This document shows positions 9,752 to 18,882 of a stretch of DNA of 64,000 nucleotides, one piece after another (within the stretch, counting starts at the first letter, position 1; each line of letters opens with the position of its first letter). The translations under genes and the position numbers were made by a program. The stretch comes from an uncultured Gemmatimonadales bacterium (GTDB taxonomy: Bacteria; Gemmatimonadota; Gemmatimonadetes; Longimicrobiales; Gaopeijiaceae), in contig CALFPJ010000026.1 in NCBI GenBank assembly GCA_937919655.1, positions 62,001-126,000 of the forward strand, written 5' to 3'. The notes below the pieces were generated by a model. It had not been told where the DNA came from and searched no databases. It saw only the letters and a list, made by a program, of their open reading frames with translations.

Positions 9752-10063
9752 AAAAGGCTCCCAGCGAAGGCGTGCGTTTCAGTCGGGCAACAAAGGACAG
9801 GTGTGCTCATCGGGTCGCAGAACCTTTTAAGCCCACGAGCCCAGCAATAACGGGTGCGGCAATATACGACCCCGCCCGCCATGATAAAGTGCGGCCGGCG
9901 CCCACCCAATTCGCTAAGTCTCGGCAACTCCCCATAAGTTGGGCCACCGCAACCCTCCAACTTTGGCGAGAGAGTCCCCTCTCCGAGTCCCCGGAAACAG
10001 AACATACACCCTAAAAGCTGACCCGACCGCACAGCCCGAGCCCATCGCCGGCCCGGGGGGGCT
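9752..10063. other. Gap between menF and a broken gene; probably holds the men promoter
   Basis: Nothing recognisable is encoded here. The minus-strand frame continuing from blaI to 9914 has no resemblance to BlaI or any family I know and is regarded as read-through. The stretch includes A/T-rich bases around 9825-9880 that could hold the men promoter, but no consensus boxes are convincing. Confidence 0.45.
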
Positions 10064-10519
10064 CTGGTCCGCCTCGCGCTCGCGACCTTCGGCATTCTGG
10101 CGCTCGAACTGGCGGTCATCCGCTGGATGTCCGGTCAGATCCAGATCTTCGCCTACTTCAACAATCTCGTGGCGGATACGCTCCAACTCCTCGGTCTCCA
10201 CGTCGTCCGCGCGAACCAGATGGCTCAGGAGCGCCGTTGCATCGCCCCCGAACAGGGTCTCCGTGAGCTCTCGAACCTTGGATCGTCTCACCTCCGAGCG
10301 GCTCACGGTCGCACGATAAACGTACTGACGCCCCTCGCGCCGGTGCGTAAGCACGGCCTTTTTTTCAAGTCGGGACAGAAGCGTGGCCACCGTCGTCAAC
10401 GCGAGTGAGCGCTCAACATTGAGCCCCTCCCACACCTGCTGTGTGGTCGCCTCGCCCGCCTCCCACAGCACATCAAGAATCGATAGCTGAAGGCCGGTCA
10501 ATCCAACTGAGTCCTGCAC
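9914..10519 (-). CDS. BlaI/MecI/CopY-type repressor with a foreign C-terminal extension
   Basis: Residues 1 to about 120 are a typical BlaI-family winged helix: LTGLQLSILDVLWEAGEATTQQVWEGL, TTVATLLSRLEKKAVL, GRQYVYRATVSR and the dimerisation tail LFGGDATALLSHLV...ELERIRHEIVE. Family members end near residue 125. Here the frame runs on to 201 residues because the sequence after about 10150 is antisense to a fragment of another gene (10064-10171). The natural stop has therefore been lost by a deletion. A BlaR/M56 sensor normally follows in such pairs; none is present. The repressor domain may still bind DNA. No target operator was identified. Confidence 0.75.
   Translation of the reverse strand: MQDSVGLTGLQLSILDVLWEAGEATTQQVWEGLNVERSLALTTVATLLSRLEKKAVLTHRREGRQYVYRATVSRSEVRRSKVRELTETLFGGDATALLSHLVRADDVETEELERIRHEIVEVGEDLDLTGHPADDRQFERQNAEGREREADQSPPGPAMGSGCAVGSAFRVYVLFPGTRRGDSLAKVGGLRWPNLWGVAET
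10064..10171 (+). pseudogene. N-terminal membrane fragment of a spermidine-synthase-like protein
   Basis: On the plus strand the frame reads LVRLALATFGILALELAVIR followed by WMSGQIQIFAYFNNLV. As I recall it, this resembles the first helix and loop of membrane proteins fused to spermidine-synthase-like domains (pattern LEL.+IRW....+R+FAY+.NL). No start codon precedes it in frame (a TGA lies 48 nt upstream) and the homology ends abruptly where the blaI 3' end begins on the other strand. It is the surviving 5' portion of a gene that was convergent to blaI. Confidence 0.5.
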
Positions 10520-10623
10520 CTGGCCGCTCCTGTCTGCGCGTCACTGTTCTGTTTACGACGCATGTAGACGGCGCGGCGGTTGCCTTGGGGACTGTGGACC
10601 GTACCTGCTAACGACCGTCCAAC

Positions 10624-11100
10624 CTAATGAACCGCCTCGGTCACTTCGAAGCCCAATTCCTCATCGACGGTATTCTGGTCATAGTCGATCCAGACATCGA
10701 TGGGCACGCCCGTTGATGCGTCGTAGCTCACACGGACGTCGAACGCCCCACCCTCTAAGGCGGCCCTCAGAATCGCGAACAGTCCGTCCACGTCAGGGAA
10801 CCACTCGACCGCCTCGCCCTGAACCGGTTCGCCACTGTCCACATAGTGCTGTGACACGACCACCGACCCGGCGACCGTCACCCGCACCGGTCCGCGCGCC
10901 TCGGGGCCACAGAAGCACAGCCTTGCGATGGCAAATGTGTATTCCGCCGGACGAGTCGCCTCCCACCGTTCCAAATTGTCCGCGAGTTCATCTAGTTGTG
11001 ACTCAAAGAGCACGTCGGAGCAGCCCGCGGCGGAGGCGACCAGCAGACACGCCAGAACCCGGCCAGCGAGAGCGGCGGACATAGCCGAGAGCTGGCTCAA
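10624..11100 (-). CDS. DUF6174-like lipoprotein
   Basis: The 158-residue product has a lipoprotein signal (VLACLLVASAAGC, lipidated Cys near residue 27). The mature part has the DUF6174 pattern YTFAIARLCFCGPEARGPVRVTV, a LFAIL helix, VSYDASTGVPIDVWIDYD and an acidic DEELGFEV end. The function of this family is unknown. The start is probably a TTG with AAGAG five bases upstream, overlapping the preceding stop by 4 nt (TTGA); an ATG at 11082 is the alternative. It is coupled to the upstream lipoprotein gene. Confidence 0.7.
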   Translation of the reverse strand: MSQLSAMSAALAGRVLACLLVASAAGCSDVLFESQLDELADNLERWEATRPAEYTFAIARLCFCGPEARGPVRVTVAGSVVVSQHYVDSGEPVQGEAVEWFPDVDGLFAILRAALEGGAFDVRVSYDASTGVPIDVWIDYDQNTVDEELGFEVTEAVH

Positions 11101-11534
11101 GGGACTCTTGCGAATCGGTAGGTGAACCCGTCACAACACGGGTCGGTCAGCACCAGTCTGCCACCGACAAACGTCACTTCTTGGGTCTCGAAGCCGAGCA
11201 AAGAAACATCGTACTCGATTCGCTCAGCATTCCCATCGTCGGTGAGCACGATTCGGTACCCGCTTGATGCCACGACATCCTCCCGAATCATTTCAACGTC
11301 GCCTGAAGCTGTGAACTCAAGCGTCATGGTATATCCAGCGGATTCGGGTGTGATCGTCGTGCTGGCGAACCCGCCGCTCGACTCCTCCCAGTCCCAGACT
11401 CCCACGATTTCATCGCCGCTGAGCGGCCCGGTTGCGTTACCGCACCCCGACGCCGCGGCCATCAAGACCATCACCCATCGCCCCACCCGATTGCGTCTCA
11501 CTTCCCCCCCATGTGTGTGGTTTCCATCGTACAT
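11097..11534 (-). CDS. Small lipoprotein of unknown function
   Basis: The product carries a hydrophobic segment ending in the lipobox AAASGC, followed by a beta-rich domain of about 110 residues (IVGVWDWEESSGGF, YTMTLEFTASGDVEMIRED, LVLTDPCCDGFTYRFARV). The IVGVWDW opening and the alternating strands resemble small lipocalin-like domains. The ATG at 11534 is uncertain; a GTG at 11501 would give a tighter signal peptide. It forms a two-gene unit with the DUF6174-like lipoprotein, whose start it overlaps by 4 nt. Confidence 0.6.
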   Translation of the reverse strand: MYDGNHTHGGEVRRNRVGRWVMVLMAAASGCGNATGPLSGDEIVGVWDWEESSGGFASTTITPESAGYTMTLEFTASGDVEMIREDVVASSGYRIVLTDDGNAERIEYDVSLLGFETQEVTFVGGRLVLTDPCCDGFTYRFARVP

Positions 11535-11752
11535 AACGAACCTGCCACACGTTTTGTGACACCTACAGCGTGGCACAGACCCCTCCAAAACGACCGCCCG
11601 CCCAGATCGGGTCACCGGCTACCTGTACCAAAGGACTTTCGCCGCCCCCCGCCCCGGTCGCATCTTGCTCTTGGATACGTTCGGCATCTGGGCAGCCCCG
11701 GCCGGGATTCGCCCGCCGGACGCCATGCCGCCCAGACCTTCAGGGAAGCGTG

Positions 11753-13438
11753 ATGAGCAACGACGAGCCCCAAAAAGCCTCACAGCAGCCAATCCCCGGC
11801 CCATTGTCATGGCCACCCCCAGGAATGGAGCACCTCCAGGGCCGGCTTTGGAGGGTGATCGGGATCAGTTGGGCCGGAAGCCTGATCCTGGTGTTGCCGC
11901 TCCTGTGGGCGCTGGAGGTAGAGCAGCCGTTCTATAGCCTCGGGCCGTTTGAAGACAACTGGCGGGTCGGGCTTGGCATCGCGAGCCTCGGCGCCGTCAT
12001 CATCCTGTTCGGCTTCGGCACGTTCTTTGGATTGATGCGGGCCGCAGCGAAGGCCGCGGACGCTGGGTACGGGACAATGACGATTGTCGAAATCGTCACA
12101 GATGTCTCGCGTGACAACGGGTTTCTGATCCAAGGCAAGCCCCATTTCAGCCTCCTAGATGCGAAGCGCCGTGCCGCGGTTGTGAGCGCACGGCTTAGGG
12201 GTTCGGCACTCGTTCTCGCGGCCGCTTTGTGGTTCGTCGTGGGCTTCGGCATCGCGATCATGCTGGCTGCACGGGGCTTTGTCACACCTTCTGGAATCTG
12301 GCCCATGGCCGTGGGACCTTCCGCGTTCATGTTCGTCGCCGGCCAGATCATTCTCATCCTGCAGGCAGGTATCGTTCGCGGCGCCAAACAGTCATGGAAC
12401 GCCAAGGAGGGCTCGGATCGTGTCGCGACCGAGAGCGCGGCCTGGACAGCCGCCCTCGACGAGGCGGGTGACGTTGTCGTACTCGGAGCGGGCCCGAAGG
12501 GAGAGGGAGGCATGTTCAGGACCGGGGGCACGGTAGTTGTCGTCCTATTCATCGGGGCTTTTGTCCCGACCCTGACGCTCGCAGTCACAACGTCAACTAG
12601 TCCGATTCTGACTCAGATCGCGGTGCCCACATTTTTGTCAGTTCAGGAGATGGCCGGTGGCACCGAGGTGCTTCGCCACCACACGGCCGAGGCCGACCCC
12701 ACCATCACCCCGGCTGCTGCGGGTGAGGCTCTGCACAACCTCGCCTTCGTCGGCGGCGGCGACCCCGAGCCCTGGGAGAACGCACCCACACAAGCCTACC
12801 CGACGGTCTGGTTCCCTGACGCGGATTTTTTCCCCGATCCATTCTCGGAGTCGATCGCAACGGACCTCATGAGTCGACCCTTAGCAGACTTCTCGCCAGA
12901 GGAGCAGGCGGCGATGAGGCAGGCGGCTGAGCATCCGGCACATGGGGAGTTCCATGCTTTGGCGCGGGCCGAACTTGTGGACATCGTGATTGGAAACGAC
13001 GAGCGTGCAGATACGCTCGTCTGGGCCCGCGAAGGGGCGCTGCGCGCTGCGCACAAAGCCCGCGCCGGCGTGATTCCCGAGGACATCCATTCGCTGCTTC
13101 AGGGGGTTCCGGATCTGGTGCAGTCGGAAGACGCCCTGCGCGGGCTGCGATGGGAATACTTCGCCACGTTCAACATGCTCGCACCGTGCATCAACCTGCA
13201 CAAAATGGTGTTCGGGCCGGACGAGACCTATGACGAATGGCGCGACGATGCGCGTGAGACGCTCGTGCGCGTGCGCGATGAACGCGACCTGTTTGAGCTC
13301 GCGGAACGCGGCTCACTCGGATCCGGCGGCGCCGCACCTGAGGGCTTTTTGCCGCGTTTCCTAAGCTTGACTCTCGGTAGTGGCGGGGCCCCGGGAAGCT
13401 GCGCCTTCCTTATCGCATCGCTCCAAGGCAGCCGATGA
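11753..13438 (+). CDS. Polytopic membrane protein of unknown function
   Basis: The 561-residue protein has five predicted helices in its first half: about 35-55 (GISWAGSLILVLPLLWAL), 75-98, 150-172, 185-208 and 262-280 (TVVVVLFIGAFVPTLTLAV). A long soluble C-terminal domain of about 280 residues follows, rich in acidic and alanine residues, with the motifs WFPDADFFPDPFSES and LVWAREGALRAAHKARAG. I do not recognise a family. The ATG at 11753 follows AGGGAAG. The stop overlaps the next gene (ATGA), so it is the first member of a three-gene coupled unit with a propeller lipoprotein and an LVIVD protein. Confidence 0.7.
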   Translation: MSNDEPQKASQQPIPGPLSWPPPGMEHLQGRLWRVIGISWAGSLILVLPLLWALEVEQPFYSLGPFEDNWRVGLGIASLGAVIILFGFGTFFGLMRAAAKAADAGYGTMTIVEIVTDVSRDNGFLIQGKPHFSLLDAKRRAAVVSARLRGSALVLAAALWFVVGFGIAIMLAARGFVTPSGIWPMAVGPSAFMFVAGQIILILQAGIVRGAKQSWNAKEGSDRVATESAAWTAALDEAGDVVVLGAGPKGEGGMFRTGGTVVVVLFIGAFVPTLTLAVTTSTSPILTQIAVPTFLSVQEMAGGTEVLRHHTAEADPTITPAAAGEALHNLAFVGGGDPEPWENAPTQAYPTVWFPDADFFPDPFSESIATDLMSRPLADFSPEEQAAMRQAAEHPAHGEFHALARAELVDIVIGNDERADTLVWAREGALRAAHKARAGVIPEDIHSLLQGVPDLVQSEDALRGLRWEYFATFNMLAPCINLHKMVFGPDETYDEWRDDARETLVRVRDERDLFELAERGSLGSGGAAPEGFLPRFLSLTLGSGGAPGSCAFLIASLQGSR

Positions 13439-14406
13439 CCCGTCGCGGAATTTGGACCGTCGTCCTCGTGTGCTCGCTTTCCGCATGTGCCTCGGAAGCC
13501 CAACCTGAAGCCGCGAGCCGGGGGCCGCTCCCAGGTATGCCGATCGGATCTGATGTCTTTCTTGCCACACTCACCACGGGCGCTGACGGGGCCATCGCTG
13601 TGGGTGATCTCGAGAACGCCACCAACCGTGCTGGCTATGACAATCAGCCCTTCTTCACACCCGACGGCTCCGGTATCTGGTATACAGTGATTGATGACCA
13701 CAGCGGTCAGGCCGACATCTGGCGCTACGACCTCGTGAGCCAACGTGTGACCCAGGTCATCGCAAGCGCCCCGGAAAGCGAATACTCTGCGACGCCCCTC
13801 CCCGACGGCTCCGGCATATCCGTGATCCGAGTTGAGGCGGACTCGCTGCAGCGGTTGTGGCGTTTTGACCTTGATGGCGGTAACCCGTCGGTGCTCCTGC
13901 CGGATCTGGCTCCCGTCGGCTACCACAAATGGGTGGACAACGAGACGGTGGTGATGTTCGTGCTCGGCCGACCGGCGACGCTTCGGATCGGCAACATAGG
14001 GACAGGCACGGTCGAGATCGTGGGCGAGAACGTCGGACGTTCGATCCACAACATTCCGGGCTCTGACGCGATCAGCTTCGTCCAGCGTTTCGACGACGGC
14101 CTTTCAGGCATCATGTGGCTCGACCCTTCGACAGGGGTGACCGAGCTGCTCGCCGAGACGATTGAGGGTGGTGACTACCACGCTTGGACCCCGTCGGGGA
14201 CCCTCCTCCAAGGTCACGAGTCGAAGCTCTACGCGTGGATGCGTGAGCCGGGCCAGTCCTGGGTGGAGATCGCCGACTTCTCGGAGATGGGCATATCCAT
14301 CAGTCGACTCGCTGTGAGCCCTGACGGGTCGCACATTGCGATCGTCGGTGAGGCCAACTCGCAAAACTGCCGGGACAGCGATCTATGTACCGTACTACAA
14401 TTCTAG
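13435..14406 (+). CDS. Propeller-type lipoprotein (WD40/PD40-like)
   Basis: The 323-residue protein has a signal with lipobox SLSAC and then a repeat pattern of TolB-like blades: YDNQPFFTPDGSGIWYTVID, DIWRYDLVSQRVTQVI, YSATPLPDGSGISVIR, LWRFDLDGG and LAVSPDGSHIAIVGE. Such propellers usually bind partner proteins or small ligands in the periplasm. It overlaps the membrane-protein gene before it by 4 nt and the LVIVD gene after it by 22 nt. It has no detectable catalytic motif. Confidence 0.75.
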   Translation: MTRRGIWTVVLVCSLSACASEAQPEAASRGPLPGMPIGSDVFLATLTTGADGAIAVGDLENATNRAGYDNQPFFTPDGSGIWYTVIDDHSGQADIWRYDLVSQRVTQVIASAPESEYSATPLPDGSGISVIRVEADSLQRLWRFDLDGGNPSVLLPDLAPVGYHKWVDNETVVMFVLGRPATLRIGNIGTGTVEIVGENVGRSIHNIPGSDAISFVQRFDDGLSGIMWLDPSTGVTELLAETIEGGDYHAWTPSGTLLQGHESKLYAWMREPGQSWVEIADFSEMGISISRLAVSPDGSHIAIVGEANSQNCRDSDLCTVLQF

Positions 14407-16430
14407 GGGCGCTCACGTCCCTGTTTCTCGCCTACGCGCCGCTTGCAGCCCAAACGGGCGCGGAGTCCGTTTCACGGCTGGTGGCCAGTAGCCAGACGGT
14501 CACCGTCGCCGCAGGTGACGCAGTGCCATTCACGGTGGACGCCTTCGATTCCAGCGGCGCCCTATTACACGTGCCTCTCCGAATCACCGGTCCCCGGGAA
14601 GCCGCCGAGATCGTAGACGGCATGGTTCATGGCATGGAGCCGGGCGAGTACGAGATCGTTGTGACGGTGGTCATCGCGGCGGGCTCAAGTGCGACACCCC
14701 CGACGCTGCGTGTGCCGCTTGTGGTGACTTGGCCGCGGCCCAGAGAGGTCGAGCTCATGGCGTCCGCCACGCTGTTCGCAGGCACGACAGTGGCGTACAC
14801 CTCCCGAGTGCTCCACGCGGACGGCTCCCACCGACCTGACCCCAACATTTCGTGGCGCTCTTCCGCGCCGGCTGTGGCGACTGTCGACGCCTTCGGCAAC
14901 GTGACCGCCCACACGACTGGCTCTGTGACCATCACGGCCGCGTTCGAAGGCGTGGAGCAGTCCCTCAGTCATTCCGTGAGCGCATTCCCAGGGGTAGCTC
15001 TTGAGCTACGGGGAGCGCCCACTGGTCGCGTCCGGACTGGTGACGTCGTGCGCTTCGAAGCCGTAGTCCGGAACGCAGCCGGCCAGGTTGTCGCAGATGC
15101 ACCCATTGGATGGTCCCACGCCTATACCGCGACCGACGGTATGATGGGGGTGCCGGCCACGGGGCAGATGCACGGCGGCGCCTTCGTCGCCGACGTGCCC
15201 GGCATCCATACCGTGACCGCGTCGGTCGGCCCGCTTTCGGCTCGAGCCTCGTTCGAAGCGGATCCGCGGGATGTTGTGCAAGAGCTCGAAGTTGTGGGGC
15301 ACACGACTGAGGACTGGTACCGCACCACCGACATCTGGGTCTTCGAGGGCGTGGACGGACGCGACTACGCGATCACCGGCTCCAAGGTCTCGGGTGGCTT
15401 CGCGTTCTTCTACGACGTGACCGATCCGGCCACGATCACCAAAATTGACTCGATCCAGGTCGACGCGCGGACCGTAAACGATGTGAAGGCTTCGCCGGAC
15501 GGACGCTACGCGGTCATCTCCCGGGAAGGCGCGACGAACCGGCGCGACGGGCTGGTAATTCTGGACATGGCCGACCCCAGACACCCCAAAGTGGCTTCGA
15601 TCTACGACGACCAGATCACGGGCGGCGTCCACAACATGTTCGCCGAAAACGACCTGCTGTACGCACTCGCAAACGGCGACAAGTACGTCATCATCGATGT
15701 GAGCGACATCTACGCACCCAAGTTCGTCTCGGAGTACAACCATCCCGACAGCCGGCTGCACGATGTGTGGGTCAACAAAGGGCTCGCGTATTCGTCCGAG
15801 TGGGGCACCGGCGTGGTAGTCGTGGATGTCGGCGACGGGCGTTGGGGCGGATCGCCGCAAAACCCTGTCTTCGTCACCTCCTATGCGACGCCGACAGGCA
15901 AGACACACGCGGCGTTCCCTTACTATCAAGAATCGAGCGGCAAGACCTACCTGTTTCTCGGTGACGAATTCATGGACCGAACGGGGCTCGCCTGGGCTGG
16001 CTATCCTCGATCGATGGGCTCGTATCAGAGCCGTTACGACCCGGAAACCGGCACGGGCGGGATTCCGTTGGTGACCCGAGGCTACGTCCAGATTGTTGAT
16101 TTCACGGACCCGGAAAACCCGGAAATGGTAGCCCGCTACGAGGTGCCAGAATTCGGCACGCACAATCTGTGGGTCGAAGACGACAAGCTGTATCAGGCCT
16201 ACTACGAGGGCGGCATGCGTGTCGTGGACGTGAGTGGCGAGCTGATGGGTAATCTCTACACGCAGGGACGCGAAATCGCCGTATTCAAGTCCGCGTCACC
16301 CGTCGGCTACACGCCCAACGCCACCATGGTCTGGGGAACGCAGCCGTATAAAGGGCACGTGTTCTTCAGCGATACCAACTCGGGTTTGTGGTCGGTGAAA
16401 TTGCTACCCAAGACGCGCCCCATTTCGTAG
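14385..16430 (+). CDS. Secreted Ig-like and LVIVD-repeat protein
   Basis: The 681-residue protein starts with a Sec signal (TTILGALTSLFLAYAPLAAQ). About residues 25-300 contain tandem Ig-like/BIG2-type domains (ISWRSSAPAVATVDAFGNVT is a diagnostic stretch). Residues about 310-680 carry LVIVD-type repeats: FFYDVTDPATITKIDSI, LVILDMADPRHPKVASI, YVIIDVSDIYAPKFVSEY, YVQIVDFTDPENPEMVARYE and GMRVVDVSGELM. LVIVD proteins are predicted beta-propellers at the cell surface; their function is unknown. It overlaps the upstream propeller lipoprotein gene by 22 nt, so all three genes are probably translated together. Confidence 0.85.
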   Translation: MYRTTILGALTSLFLAYAPLAAQTGAESVSRLVASSQTVTVAAGDAVPFTVDAFDSSGALLHVPLRITGPREAAEIVDGMVHGMEPGEYEIVVTVVIAAGSSATPPTLRVPLVVTWPRPREVELMASATLFAGTTVAYTSRVLHADGSHRPDPNISWRSSAPAVATVDAFGNVTAHTTGSVTITAAFEGVEQSLSHSVSAFPGVALELRGAPTGRVRTGDVVRFEAVVRNAAGQVVADAPIGWSHAYTATDGMMGVPATGQMHGGAFVADVPGIHTVTASVGPLSARASFEADPRDVVQELEVVGHTTEDWYRTTDIWVFEGVDGRDYAITGSKVSGGFAFFYDVTDPATITKIDSIQVDARTVNDVKASPDGRYAVISREGATNRRDGLVILDMADPRHPKVASIYDDQITGGVHNMFAENDLLYALANGDKYVIIDVSDIYAPKFVSEYNHPDSRLHDVWVNKGLAYSSEWGTGVVVVDVGDGRWGGSPQNPVFVTSYATPTGKTHAAFPYYQESSGKTYLFLGDEFMDRTGLAWAGYPRSMGSYQSRYDPETGTGGIPLVTRGYVQIVDFTDPENPEMVARYEVPEFGTHNLWVEDDKLYQAYYEGGMRVVDVSGELMGNLYTQGREIAVFKSASPVGYTPNATMVWGTQPYKGHVFFSDTNSGLWSVKLLPKTRPIS

Positions 16431-16470
16431 TAATCTTGCGTGGTTATCCGGGCATAGCCGCCACACCGAG

Positions 16471-17988
16471 TCAGTTCCCTTCTATGCGCCCCAGCCCCAG
16501 CACCCCGAGTACCTGGCGGCCCAACTCATCCCGAAGCTCAGCCTGCAACGAAGCGACAGACTCGTCGTCAATCAGGTTGGTCATCTCATAGGGGTCCGTC
16601 TGCAAATCGTACATCTCGTCCATACTCGGGTGCTGGACCCAATGGATGTACTTGTAACGGTCCGTGCGGAGGGCCCGGTAGTCCATGTCCATCAAGTGCG
16701 GAAATGGGTTCTCGTAGGTGTAGAACTCGACCAGCACGGATGACCGCCAGCCGTCAGTGTCCCCCATCAGCACTGGCACCAAAGAGGCGCCTTGAATGTG
16801 GTCGCCAATAGGCGTGCCCGTGAGTTCCAAGATGGTGGGCGCGAGGTCGACGGAGACGGCGAGGGATTCCAAGCGCGCACCCGCCGCGGCGACGGCCGGG
16901 TACCGTACGATGAGCGGATTCCGTATCGACTCCTCGTAGGGCAGCCTTCGCTCGCTCGTCAGCCCGTGTTCGTCATAAAAGAAGCCGTTGTCGCTCGTGA
17001 AGACGATGACCGTGTTGTCCAATTCACCCGCGGCTTCTAGCGCCTCGACAATACGGCCGAGGCCGTCATCCACGGCTCGCAACATTTCCGCCCGCCGGCG
17101 GATGAGCGTCTCACCGGTTTGGGGAGACGGAACTTGGCTGTAGTCGGCATCGGCGCTGCCGGTCTCTCGGAAGGCCAACGCGTTTCGAATCGCGGGTTTC
17201 GAGTCGAGGTCCGCCAGCGTCTCGATCGTGTTTGGCCGCCGAGGGAGTACCTCATTCTCGTACGAGCCTCGATGGCGGGGCGCCGGCATGTACTCTCCAA
17301 CGGCGCCAGGTGGGGTCGACCCATCGTCCAGCTGCTGGATGTCTGGGTGAATCGCCTTGTGCGCGAGGTAGACCATGAAGGGCCCGTCCCTTTCGCGCTG
17401 AATGAACTCGACCGCCCGGTCCGTCAGGATGTCCGTGGTATACCCTTCCACGACGTGGAGTCGGCCGTCCTCGTAAAGCTCGGGATTGGTGGACCGTCCC
17501 TGCCCGGGCAGCGCGACCCATTGGTCGAAGCCATCGCGGGGTGTGGGGTCGTTCCCCATGTGCCATTTGCCCACAAATGCGGTCTCGTAGCCGCGCACCT
17601 GCATCGCTTGGGGGAAGGTCTCCAAACGGAAGCTCGCACGCACGCGCGCCACGTTGTCGACAATGCCGTGCCGCGACGGATACTGGCCGGTCAGGAGCGA
17701 AGCGCGGTTTGGCGAGCACAGCGGCACCGCGTGGAACGAGTTGACGAACGTCGCCCCCTCGGCGGCCAGGCGATCGATGTTCGGCGTGTCGAGGTAAGGG
17801 TGGCCCGCGGCGCCATACTCGTCAAAACGCAGGTCGTCCACCACAATCACAACGACGTTAGGGTCGGCAGGAAGGACGCGCGCTTGAGCGGCACCCGCAG
17901 CACCCTGGTCAGTCGACTCGATCGCACAGCCGGTGACGGCCACGGTCAAGGCGAGGAGCCCAGCCGCCGTCCATTGCATGGTCTTCAT
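16471..17988 (-). CDS. Secreted type I sulfatase
   Basis: The 505-residue protein has a lipoprotein-like signal (LLALTVAVTGC) and the alkaline-phosphatase-superfamily fold. Metal ligands are seen in VVIVVDDLRFDEYG. The formylglycine signature is PLCSPNRASLLTGQYPSRHG near residue 95, the next active-site block is FVGKWHMG and the second metal cluster is VFTSDNGFFYDEHG. It should hydrolyse a sulfate ester in the periplasm after Cys-to-formylglycine conversion; no converting enzyme is encoded in the window. The ATG at 17988 gives the signal peptide; the frame extends further upstream without supporting features. Confidence 0.9.
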   Translation of the reverse strand: MKTMQWTAAGLLALTVAVTGCAIESTDQGAAGAAQARVLPADPNVVVIVVDDLRFDEYGAAGHPYLDTPNIDRLAAEGATFVNSFHAVPLCSPNRASLLTGQYPSRHGIVDNVARVRASFRLETFPQAMQVRGYETAFVGKWHMGNDPTPRDGFDQWVALPGQGRSTNPELYEDGRLHVVEGYTTDILTDRAVEFIQRERDGPFMVYLAHKAIHPDIQQLDDGSTPPGAVGEYMPAPRHRGSYENEVLPRRPNTIETLADLDSKPAIRNALAFRETGSADADYSQVPSPQTGETLIRRRAEMLRAVDDGLGRIVEALEAAGELDNTVIVFTSDNGFFYDEHGLTSERRLPYEESIRNPLIVRYPAVAAAGARLESLAVSVDLAPTILELTGTPIGDHIQGASLVPVLMGDTDGWRSSVLVEFYTYENPFPHLMDMDYRALRTDRYKYIHWVQHPSMDEMYDLQTDPYEMTNLIDDESVASLQAELRDELGRQVLGVLGLGRIEGN

Positions 17989-18288
17989 GCGACCAAAGTA
18001 TGACTGAGGTCCGAGCATCGCGACTACGGTGCCCGCTCCTCCGTCCAGCCCCCCCTTACGCCGGCGCCCGCTGAAGCCCCTACTCCCATCTTGTCCCCTC
18101 TTGAGCACCGAGTCCGATCAGGCCGGCACCGAGCGCGGACGCGTGATCCAACAACACCCGCTCAATCACCCAAAACCGCCCCACACCCTGGCGGATGCCG
18201 CACCGATTTGGCATGTTCGCCGTCGCAGCCGCGGACCCTCCCCACGCTGTCCGCTGTATCGTTTTCTGCCCCCTGCCCCTGAGATCGC
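17989..18288. other. Divergent intergenic region between sulfatase and GMC operon
   Basis: The 300 bp separate divergently transcribed genes and should hold both promoters. The stretch is rich in C on the plus strand. I see no recognisable gene, and no clear promoter boxes or operator palindrome. Confidence 0.4.
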
Positions 18289-18882
18289 ATGCTCGCCAAA
18301 CCCTCGTCCCGGCGTGATTTTCTCCGCATCTCCGGCATGCTCGCGACCGGAGGCGGGCTCGTCCTGTCCCTCTCTGGATGCCAACAGGCCGCGGACTCAG
18401 CTTCGGAGGCCATGAGCAACGGCGAGGGCCCGCGCATCCTTACGGATGCGGAGCGACGCACCTTGGAAGCCTTCTCCGACAGGATACTGCCTCCTGATGG
18501 CGACGCCCCCGGCGCCACTGCGTTGGGCGCGGTGGTGTTCATGGATCACTACGCGGCCGAGCGTACCGACATCCTGGAAGGGCTACGCTACGGACTCCAA
18601 GTCCTCGATGAACAGGTACAGGCTGCACACCCGGGCGTGGACGGCTTCGCTGCGTTGGATGGGGACGCCATGGACGCCATCGTGCGCGGGCTCGAGCAGG
18701 ACGCGCCCGATGCGTTTGGAGCCCTGCGGACCCTCGTGGTCTTCGGGGCCTTTGCTGCGCCCGCCCACGGGGGAAACCGGGACAAAGGCGGGTGGGCCCT
18801 CCTGGGATACGACGACCGCCACGTGTGGCAACCTCCGTTCGGCTTCTACGACGCAGAAGCGACGAGTGGAGGTGATCAATGA
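18289..18882 (+). CDS. Gluconate 2-dehydrogenase subunit 3-like protein, Tat-exported
   Basis: The 197-residue protein begins with a twin-arginine signal (SRRDFLRISG) and a lipobox-like LSGC. The mature domain has LTDAERRTLEAFSDRILPPDGDAPGA and ends GGWALLGYDDRHVWQPPFGFYD, the pattern of the small subunit of gluconate 2-dehydrogenase-type flavoenzymes. That subunit helps export and mature the catalytic partner. Its stop overlaps the GMC gene by 4 nt (ATGA). No cytochrome c subunit is encoded nearby, so the electron acceptor is unknown. Confidence 0.85.
   Translation: MLAKPSSRRDFLRISGMLATGGGLVLSLSGCQQAADSASEAMSNGEGPRILTDAERRTLEAFSDRILPPDGDAPGATALGAVVFMDHYAAERTDILEGLRYGLQVLDEQVQAAHPGVDGFAALDGDAMDAIVRGLEQDAPDAFGALRTLVVFGAFAAPAHGGNRDKGGWALLGYDDRHVWQPPFGFYDAEATSGGDQ

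Noticed and set aside
9748-10119. Minus-strand frame of 123 codons after blaI as an M56/BlaR start
   Set aside because: It has no membrane helices or HExxH motif and is largely antisense to the membrane-protein fragment at 10064-10171.
15006-16163. Minus-strand open frame of 385 codons
   Set aside because: It is antisense to the LVIVD protein gene, whose repeats are clear, and has no recognisable domain.
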